The position numbers and the translations under genes were made by a program. Below are positions 56,989 to 64,000 of a stretch of DNA of 64,000 nt, in pieces; within the stretch, counting starts at the first letter, position 1, and each line of letters opens with the position of its first letter. The notes under the pieces are model-generated. The model saw only the letters and a list, made by a program, of their open reading frames with translations, searched no databases and was not told the DNA's origin. This DNA comes from Dolomedes plantarius (lineage: Eukaryota > Arthropoda > Arachnida > Araneae > Dolomedidae), in contig OU015494.1 in NCBI GenBank assembly GCA_907164885.2, positions 2,228,768-2,292,767 on the forward strand, written 5' to 3'.

Positions 56989-56990
56989 TA
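56986..56990 (-). promoter_or_regulatory. TAATG stop-start junction between LINE ORFs
   Basis: The ORF1 stop TAA (56990-56988) shares its last A with the ORF2 ATG (56988-56986). This arrangement is known to support termination-reinitiation in the SART1 LINE of silkworm. Here it would let ORF2 be translated from the same RNA. Confidence 0.85.
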
Positions 56991-58556
56991 ACCGGTGCTT
57001 TGAACACACTTAAAGAGCGCGTGGAAGAAGCTATAAAGCTTTTCCTCCGCGGTTACATTTAATTTTATATTTTCTCTAGCAATTCGTAAGTTATTCAATA
57101 TCGAAGTAAAGTCTTTTATATTAAGTTTTGTCGTTATTTCATTTATAATTGCGTTAATTTCCTGGAATTGTTTTAATAGGGAAAATCCATTAGGTGAGGG
57201 AGAGTTGTCATTCGAGGTTGTAGGGAGATTGTAATTGATTTGGTCGTTAGATTGTGTTGGGGGTGAAATTTCGGACATGTTGGTATTAGTTTTAGTCATT
57301 TGGGCAAAGGTGATGTTTGGGGTTACTAATTTGGTTGTTTTTAGGGCTTCTTTGGCTTCCTTTTCTGCTTGTTTCTTAGCGGCTATGTTGTGGGGGAATT
57401 TAGGGCAGCCTCTCCAATTAGCTGGGTGGTTTCCTTGGCAGTTGCATAATTTTGCTGCTTCTACCTGTTTACTTTCAGGTTTGGTATTTTTGCATTCGCT
57501 GGTAAGATGATTTCCAGCACATTTCACGCACCTTGGGTCCATGAGACAGAATTTACTATGGTGGTGGAAGTGTTGGCATTTAAAGCATTGGGCTGTCTTA
57601 TATGGGAAATTGTAGTATTCAACTGTAATTTTAATGTAGAAAAGGGAATTTAGTTCGAAAATAGTTTTAGCCTGGTCAGTTGGAGTGAGTTGGACTTGAA
57701 ATAGGGGGAGAAGGGAGCCATCTTTTCTAGTTAGTTGGGCTACTTTAATGACAGTAAAACCAAGTGCAGTTAGTTTTTCCTGAATTTCTTCAGTAGTGAA
57801 TTCTTTAGGTAACCCGCGAATGACAACTTTTATTGGGCGGACAATACCTAGGGGGAGAATGAAACCTTTGATTTTATTTTCTTCTAAAAATTTGGTTATT
57901 GATTTATGGTCTTCTTCTGTGGATGGGTCTAATCTGATGAATTCTCCGCCTATTTTCGCATGAAACTTTCTTATGTCATTAGGTCCAGCAATAGCTGTAA
58001 GAATATCTCTGTAGTTCTCGGTTTTAACTATTGTTATGTGCTTGATTTTAGGTTTGGAAATGGTAATCCTTGGGCTATTTTCATTGTTTTCATTTAAATT
58101 AGATTTTTTAAGAGTATTAAATTTATTTTTAGTAATAGTGGATAGACCTTCGATTGCAATTGGTTTTTTAGCCGTTAATCTGGCAACTGGTACGATGAAT
58201 CCATCGTTAGAGGTTGAAGTGTTGGCAACGCCAGTAGAATTTGCTGAGTGTGTTAGTTTTGCGCGCTTTGACTTGTTAGTAAGAGAAGGAAGGTTAGTGT
58301 TTGGGTTAATAATAGAGTACATTTTGCCAATATGATCTCCGAGCTTACCTAGTTTGAAGACTTCAAAGACGTATGGGTGAACAAGTTCCAGGCTTTCGTG
58401 TAATTCCGGGCTTATGGCTCCTACGATAAGTCTTTGGAGAATCAGTCGGTCTTTCTCGTTCAGGTCGGTAAGGCCACGCATTGGGGTGGTTTTTTCAGGA
58501 TCCAGCATAGGAGGACTTTCGTCCGTGCTAATCTCCATTCCGTCAACAGTCGCCAT
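56988..58556 (-). CDS. LINE ORF1, Gag-like zinc-knuckle protein
   Basis: 522 residues, uninterrupted, starting MATVDGMEISTDESPPMLD. An in-frame upstream ATG 11 codons earlier is less likely as it lies next to the TATA-like leader. Residues about 245-320 (PIKVVIRGLPKEFTTEEIQE to LFYIKITVEYY) match the RRM-like PRE/C2HC region of arthropod Jockey and X-element proteins. Three zinc knuckles follow: CFKCQHFHHHSKFC (324-337), CVKCAGNHLTSEC (343-355) and CNCQGNHPANWRGC (371-384). A lysine- and alanine-rich stretch (about 388-410) and a low-complexity S/N/P tail precede a C-terminal helix. It would bind LINE RNA in a ribonucleoprotein. The stop overlaps the ORF2 start as TAATG. Because it is intact while ORF2 is broken, the copy is probably young. 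Confidence 0.9.
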   Translation of the reverse strand: MATVDGMEISTDESPPMLDPEKTTPMRGLTDLNEKDRLILQRLIVGAISPELHESLELVHPYVFEVFKLGKLGDHIGKMYSIINPNTNLPSLTNKSKRAKLTHSANSTGVANTSTSNDGFIVPVARLTAKKPIAIEGLSTITKNKFNTLKKSNLNENNENSPRITISKPKIKHITIVKTENYRDILTAIAGPNDIRKFHAKIGGEFIRLDPSTEEDHKSITKFLEENKIKGFILPLGIVRPIKVVIRGLPKEFTTEEIQEKLTALGFTVIKVAQLTRKDGSLLPLFQVQLTPTDQAKTIFELNSLFYIKITVEYYNFPYKTAQCFKCQHFHHHSKFCLMDPRCVKCAGNHLTSECKNTKPESKQVEAAKLCNCQGNHPANWRGCPKFPHNIAAKKQAEKEAKEALKTTKLVTPNITFAQMTKTNTNMSEISPPTQSNDQINYNLPTTSNDNSPSPNGFSLLKQFQEINAIINEITTKLNIKDFTSILNNLRIARENIKLNVTAEEKLYSFFHALFKCVQSTG

Positions 58557-58879
58557 GGCACAGAAGTAAAAATAACTGCTCTCAGTCATTCGGCGTGTCC
58601 TTTATATAGGTTTGGCGAAGGGAGAAAATGCCCTCGCCAGAAAAGTCGCCAAGCTTCTAGTGAATTCTCGGATATCTCGCTTCGTAATGCAGCTAGAGCC
58701 TCGAAACTTCGGGAAGTCTTTTTTCGCCAAAAATGTAGCCAAAGTCGCCAATATTGCCAAAATGGTCTCCAAGTTGGCGACTGTCCCACTGTCAATGAGA
58801 GCGCCTTTCTGTTGTCTGTAGGTTGTTTTTCCGGTACAGAGCGCGACAGCCGCTACAGTATAAATTCCCATTGCTAAAA

Positions 58880-60840
58880 TGTGGATTTTGGGGGAAATGA
58901 TGCGTGGTAAACAAAATAAGTTACAGATTCGTTATTTTCAGCTAAAAATATACAAGAAACATACATTTTCATCTGAAGGACATTTTTCATGTTGTACAGT
59001 GTAATCTAACAAATTATACTGGTTCTTAATTGAATAATTTTCTTGGCGAAACTGTTAATATTATTTTTATAGGTTCAAATTTTATGAGTTTCGTACATAG
59101 CAGTTTTTAAAGCTTAAGATAAGTCTGATAAAGATTAAGATAAGTTTGTTTTAGGCTTTAAACTCGTAAAGATTCACACTAAAGCAAAATTGAGTCGTGG
59201 GAATTTGCAATTTAAAAACATCAAATATTTCGACTCTACAAAAATGTTTTTAAGGGAGCACTATTTTTTACGAATGATTCCTTTTAAATCTGAAAATGTG
59301 TTTTCAAATTACCGAATAAAATATGGAGAGGAATTTAACCAACTACATATTTGGAACACATTTACTCTGTTCGTTTTCAATATCTAGCAACTACTATATG
59401 TCAGGTCACAAGGTCTGAAGGTTGACCATTGCAATGAGGTATGATTATATCAGAATTTACAGATGAAACAAAATTATTTCATTCGTGTCGGTTTAAATTG
59501 CAAATTCAAACTCCTAACGTTATGTCATAATCCGTGAAATAGAAGTTATATTTGACAACTAGAATGTACATCAGCTACCTCCTACGAGAATGATGTTTGC
59601 TAATTTTCAACCATAAAGAATTCCCTTTGCTCTTGAAATTTAAAAACCAACTTCTTGGCTCAACTTTTCACAAGGATTATAGCCTTTATTCTTTCGGAAA
59701 TGAAAAGAAATATAAAGAAAATTTCTTTTAGAAAGTCGTCTAAAGAAAAAAGAAAAGCGGAATAAGGATATTTTATGGCAGCATTATCTTTCGAAAGAAA
59801 AGAGAAAACGTGCCGCTGATGTAATTTATATAATTTTTTTTCTAAGTATGGAATTTTTCGCCTCTTATTAAGATACCAAAGTAGGAAAACTTAAAAAAGC
59901 TTATAAAAACCCTCTTTATTTTATCCGGTGGAAAAGCGCAAGAAATCAACTTGTCTAAGCTACATTATTGTATAACGAATACTTTTTATGCAATACTTTA
60001 TAACGGCTGTTGTAAATACTTTCGTAAAACACTTTTGTTTTAGAAAATGATAGTGATGTTCTTACAGCTCTTATAATTAGTTTAAGAGTAGAATGGGAAA
60101 TTTTTTATCACATCAAAATACAAGTAATGGTTCTTTATTAATTATCTATTTTTCACCATTTGCATTGCAAACGTTTTCCAGGAAATTTGAAAGTAATTCT
60201 AAGTACAAAATAATTATGTAAATGGAATAGCTGCAGATTAAATGAAGATGTTAAAATTAAATTATATTCATCTCTCCCGTTTAAGCTACATTTGACTTTT
60301 CACCCTCACTATAGGCAATTATCTGAAACGGCTGAAACTTCGACCCTTGCTCTCAACAATATTTATTTTCTGTCGCGGGGAATCTGCAGTTTTAGCTGGA
60401 CTTCTTATTTGGAATAGTTATTAGATTTGCATTATTTAGACCAGTATTAAGTTTCCTTTGACGTTAAATTTGTTATTCTTATTATGTTTATTTGTAACTT
60501 TTTATTAAAGTTCTTTAGCTTATTCAGAAAATAAAATCCATTTTTTCCTCCAAAAGGATTGGTTGTGAAATGGTCCCCGACGAATTTTATTTTTGACAAG
60601 TGGTCCATGATCAGAAAAAGGTTAGGAACCACTGATTTACACTTTTAAACCTGTCAGACAACCTTGAGGTGAGATCGGAAATAGAACTTTGAGGGCTTTT
60701 TCTTTGATGACACCCATGGGGATTTTCATGCCGTTACCGAAAAAACACCTGCTTCACAGTTTGTGATAAATACCTGTAGCTATGTTTCTGTCTGATTATT
60801 AGCCCCTCTAGATACCAATGCTCATTACCCAACAAACACA
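58880..60840. other. No recognised gene
   Basis: AT-rich DNA with short ORFs (for example 59190-59387) lacking any domain. Confidence 0.55.
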
Positions 60841-61195
60841 GAGACATCGGGCCGGGGTCGGAAGGTTCCGGCCAGCCGATTTCTCCACTGCCGGGCCGGT
60901 GCATTAGGTCAGTATCGTTTCCGTCACGGTTGTGTCCTCTCGTCCGCGACTATCCCGTCGAGTGCTAGGCCGCTTCCGGTAGGAATCGAGCCATCGTTCA
61001 TCCGACTGCGAACCGTGAGGCAGCCGCTAGGAAGCCATCGCTGCGGACAGAAAGCCGCCGCGAAACCGGAGGTTGACGGGCCGGTTACGGGAGCAATAAT
61101 TGGTGTCGACATACCGTCATCTACCCATCTCGTAAACAGCAATGTGCCGTAGGTCCGGGTACCATGCCAGCATTCTACCAGAATCGGACCGCCAG
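60841..61195. other. Isolated GC- and CpG-rich island
   Basis: About 355 bp, strongly GC-rich and CpG-dense (GGGCCGGGGTCGGAAGGTTC at the left, GAATCGGACCGCCAGC at the right), sharply bounded by AT-rich DNA. A minus-strand ORF of 72 codons (61142-60924) is present but unrecognised. It could be a transferred or mobile fragment, or a CpG island. Confidence 0.5.
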
Positions 61196-61480
61196 CATTT
61201 TTTCAAAGTTTTGCGCAGGACCCTTTCGTTTATATGGTTATTTTTATTATTTATTACATTGACGAATAACCTCTGATATCAATTCTTTCACTTTTGTTAT
61301 TATTTTTTTTCCTTCATATTTCTAGTATTCTTTCCAGTTTTGCCTTATGTATTTTTAGGTATTACCAAATACTGATCTTTGTTATTACCTAAAAATTTGC
61401 ATATGAATCACAAGTTTACTTATTCTTTCCATTCATATTATTGCATTTCATCCAAGGAAATGCTATGAAAACTTGCTCAG

Positions 61481-62103
61481 AAGAATTTATTTAAATTATT
61501 TTTTGGTGTAGAGTTAATAAATGCTCTACAGATAAGAAAATTATTTTTTGCATAGTTTTGTGAATTAAAGAGTAATTCATTAAATTCTTATAAGTCATTT
61601 TTAAAAAATATTTTCTTTTATATTATATAGGATATTCAATATCCAACACTTGATAGTACTATTTTTGAGAAATACTACTATGATAGTATGTAATATTTCT
61701 CAAAAATAGTACTATGATAGTAATATTTCTCAAAATTACAATAGAAGATAATTATAGAAACACATGTTTTTAAATACAGAAAAGAGCTGGTTTAAAGTAA
61801 AAATAGTTTATTTAGAAAGTACATAGCACATTTACACAATTTTTTTATATATATTTTAACAAAACAGGATCCTTTCGCTGTAGCTCTGCTCCATCTTTAC
61901 AACATGTAGGGGAAAAAAAAGAAAGAGAAAATCAGTTCATAAATTTATGTGAAAGGAAAATGACTCCCATCCCCTGATATAATTTATGAATCAAAAGAAG
62001 AATTTATTTAAATTATTTTTTGATGTAGAGTTAGTAAATGCTCTGCAGATAAGAAAATTATTTTTTGCACAGTTTTGTACATTAAAGGGTAATTTATTGT
62101 TGT
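61481..62103. repeat. Dispersed direct repeat of about 105 bp
   Basis: AAGAATTTATTTAAATTATT then TTTTGGTGTAGAGTTA at 61481 recurs with few changes at about 61998; the words GCTCTACAGATAAGAAAATT and GCTCTGCAGATAAGAAAATT correspond. Offset about 517 bp. Confidence 0.85.
61654..61714. repeat. Perfect 21-bp inverted repeat
   Basis: TAGTACTATTTTTGAGAAAT-A (61654-61674) and its exact complement at 61694-61714. A partial direct copy, CTATGATAGTAATATTTCTC, follows immediately. Confidence 0.9.
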
Positions 62104-62284
62104 AAAAATAGTTGATTGTTGAAAGTAGTTGAAAAAATTCATTGTTGATAAAGTAGAAATAATTAAATCCAGTTAGGAAATATAAATTCTCAGACAGGGG
62201 TTTAAAAAAACTTGACATAAAACAACATCCAATACATGAGTGCAGTTTTAAATCTGTTGTCATTTTATTGATAACTACTTCCAA

Positions 62285-63135
62285 GAAGTAAATTCCTACA
62301 TTTTTTTGTAAAACCAATTACATAATGTGAAAACTACATCATGTAATAAATATCTATTTGATTAAATAAATATACTAATAGAAAATAGTTATAAAATATT
62401 TGTTAAAGAGTATTCCCCTTTTCACTAAATTTCTCTCTGTACAGTAGAAAATCCTACCATGTCGATTAATTTGTTATTATAGATATAAATAAAATAGGGT
62501 AGATTGCCTTGATAAGAGTACAATAATAAGCTTTTAATGTTGAGCATAATTTCAGCTCAACATTGAAAGCTGAATCAGAGACTTGTCTACAATGACACCA
62601 AAATTTCCTCTTCACTATTCAGAATAATGTTGTTGAAAGTAGAGAAACAAGAATAAAGATTGAATGCTAAGTAAAACATTAGCATACAAAATCTTAAATT
62701 TCTAAATCTGATTACAACATGCCATAGAGAGCATTAATACAGATGCAGGGTCAGATTTATAAATTTAAGATTTTATATGCTAACATTTTATTTAGTATTC
62801 AATCTTCATTCTTGTGTTTCTTTACTTTCAATGTGAGAGTGATTCTCGATAGTGAAGAGAAAATTTTGTTGTCATTCTAAACAAGTCTCTCGGTCAGCTT
62901 TCAATTATTGTACTCTATCAAGGTATTCTAATCTATTTTATTTATATCTGTAATAACTAATCATTTTATTGACAGGATTGAATGTCTTACTGTACTCAGA
63001 AATTTAGTGAAAAGGGTGAATACTCTTTAACAACTAATCTATTACTATAATAATGAATAAAGTAAACATTTATTATATGATGTAGCTTTCACAGTAATTG
63101 GTTTTACAAAAAATGTGGTAGAAAGTAATTTGGGA
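62285..63135. repeat. Large foldback (inverted duplication)
   Basis: The left arm, about 62285-62722, pairs with the right arm, about 62735-63135, with few gaps. Matching blocks include TTGTAAAACCAATTAC, GTTAAAGAGTATTC, CCCTTTTCACTAAATTTCT, GATATAAATAAAATAG, ACTTGT, CTCTTCACTAT and GTTAGCATA...AAAATCTTAAATTT (complement on the right). The centre is near 62728. Confidence 0.85.
62529..62571. repeat. Hairpin present in only one arm of the foldback
   Basis: AGCTTTTAATGTTGAGC (62529-62545) and GCTCAACATTGAAAGCT (62555-62571), one mismatch, 9-base loop. The right arm lacks this insertion. Confidence 0.85.
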
Positions 63136-63479
63136 TACTAACTTCTGCATAGTATTTTAATAGAGCATATCTTTTGTTACTTAATTGTCAAATTATGGTG
63201 GAGATCTGTGTATAAAATATTTTTTATTTGCGAGCAGCTGTTATTAGGGATAACCACAGTAAGAAATTATTCAAAATATACTATTTAGATTCAGTAATTA
63301 CTAAACAATTGTTATGATATATTGTTTAACAGCTAGTCAATATTGTTGGAAGAATACTCACATACTTTTCTTTTTTACGGTTTTTTTAAAGAAAAAAAGC
63401 TTAAGCAGGATGCAAATGGCGTCCTAAATATTTGTTTTATTTTGAGTTGCAAACGCACGTTCCATCGGCAGAGTTGAGA

Positions 63480-63661
63480 GATTTAGGTTCGCGCCAAACG
63501 ATGTAATATTTGCCGATTGGTCGACGCCATTTGACGCAACCGCATGGAGGAGTGGCCAAGGATTTCATTTCAAGATATCAGAAATCGGTGTGGCAACGGC
63601 ACCCGCAGGCGATTATGCAAAATAGCAAGCGTATATTTACTCGGCCCATGTGAGTACGGTC
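63480..63661 (+). promoter_or_regulatory. Candidate RNA polymerase II promoter
   Basis: The only CpG-rich, non-repetitive stretch at the right edge. TTCGCGCCAAA (63488-63498) is a full E2F-type site; GATTGG (63515-63520) is an inverted CCAAT (NF-Y) box. TATATTTA starts at 63632, and TCAGTG at 63660 matches the arthropod initiator. Taking A 63662 as +1 puts the TATA start at -30. E2F plus CCAAT boxes are usual in cell-cycle or housekeeping promoters. Strand and function are inferred. Confidence 0.5.
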
Positions 63662-63802
63662 AGTGAGAGGGAGCGACAAGGCGCGTTTTCAGCTCGTTCG
63701 CCAGCCGCAACGCAGTGTTTTTTTTAGCGCGCGAGAATGACGGTGTTTTTAGCGATAGAAGTTTAGCAGACTGGGAAAAGAGGATGTCGCTTTCAACCTA
63801 AA
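63662..63802 (+). other. Possible non-coding first exon
   Basis: From the proposed start to AAA|GTAAAT, a plausible splice donor (GT at 63803-63804). It contains two tiny upstream ORFs (ATG at 63737 and 63784) that close within ten codons, so coding would begin in a later exon beyond the window. No protein match can be made. Confidence 0.3.
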
Positions 63803-64000
63803 GTAAATTTTACCCTTTTTCTTAAGTTTTATTTTAATAGTCGCTAATTGTTCTCGAGGCAAAGCAGTGCGGGTATTACGAAGTGAGAAATTTTCCGTAA
63901 TGCAACTTATGTGATAAATATGTTAGTTTTTAATCTGTCAAAAAATGACATCTAAATAAACGTTTTTTAAAGAAACTTGCAAATTTTTACTCAAGTCTCG

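Larger units (their letters stand above)
54314..58870 (-). mobile_element. Jockey-type non-LTR retrotransposon (LINE)
   Basis: A bicistronic LINE on the minus strand: leader (about 58870-58557), ORF1 (58556-56988), ORF2 (56988-54314) and an AT-rich trailer below 54314. The leader contains TATATAAAGG at about 58607-58598 followed about 25 bp later by CTGAGAGCAGTT. The exact 5' and 3' limits were not determined; no target duplication was identified. Confidence 0.88.

Noticed and set aside
60924..61142. 72-codon minus-strand ORF in the GC island
   Set aside because: Open frames are expected by chance in GC-rich DNA with few stops; no domain recognised.

Overview
The window is AT-rich animal DNA, most likely from an arthropod and possibly a spider or other chelicerate. 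That is an inference from the element types present; no host gene here identifies a species. I find no intact host protein-coding gene. Almost everything recognisable is transposable-element material, much of it nested. The only candidate host-gene signal is a promoter-like, CpG-rich stretch with a possible non-coding first exon at about 63480-63802, reading off the right edge.

Layout. 1-11060 is featureless AT-rich DNA apart from one Tc1-type terminal repeat near 1765. 11061-12027 is a dead mariner (-). 12236-13427 is Helitron material with a helicase remnant. 15172-15843 is a non-autonomous hAT. 15874-17400 is a second Helitron (-) whose helicase is interrupted by a tRNA-derived SINE with perfect 13-bp target duplications. 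18228-19636 is a Tc1 element whose transposase has one stop codon. 19713-20025 looks like a piggyBac relic. 20594-28472 is an LTR retrotransposon with a tRNA-His primer-binding site and a single Gag-like ORF without pol. It is inserted in the terminal CTAGC of a Helitron that resumes at 28473. Its right 706 LTR bases appear identical, but its left LTR halves are unrelated or rearranged.

29161-30556 is a second copy of the same Tc1 family. 30639-32396 holds foldback elements and an exact-length 750-bp tandem duplication. 32815-34467 is a different Tc1, inserted in a Helitron that abuts another Helitron head to tail (35158-35862). 37851-38565 is a TTAA-flanked Kolobok/piggyBac-type MITE, followed by a SINE (38915-39140). 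40733-44394 holds several TIR-element remnants, a pogo-like MITE with internal repeats and a 300-bp AT microsatellite. 45726-46935 is a broken Ty3/Gypsy integrase. 48121-49488 (+) and 51850-53585 (-) are two decayed copies of an unnamed multi-copy coding family that may be a transposase. Between them lie an internally deleted Tc1 (50350-51332) and a SINE with 16-bp duplications (51436-51600). 54314-58870 is a Jockey-type LINE (-) with intact ORF1, a TAATG stop-start junction and an ORF2 broken mostly at G/C runs. 60841-61195 is an isolated GC-rich island. 62285-63135 is a large foldback.

The elements are related by nesting rather than by a pathway: Helitron termini and TA repeats serve as landing sites for Tc1 and LTR elements, and SINEs sit inside older element genes.
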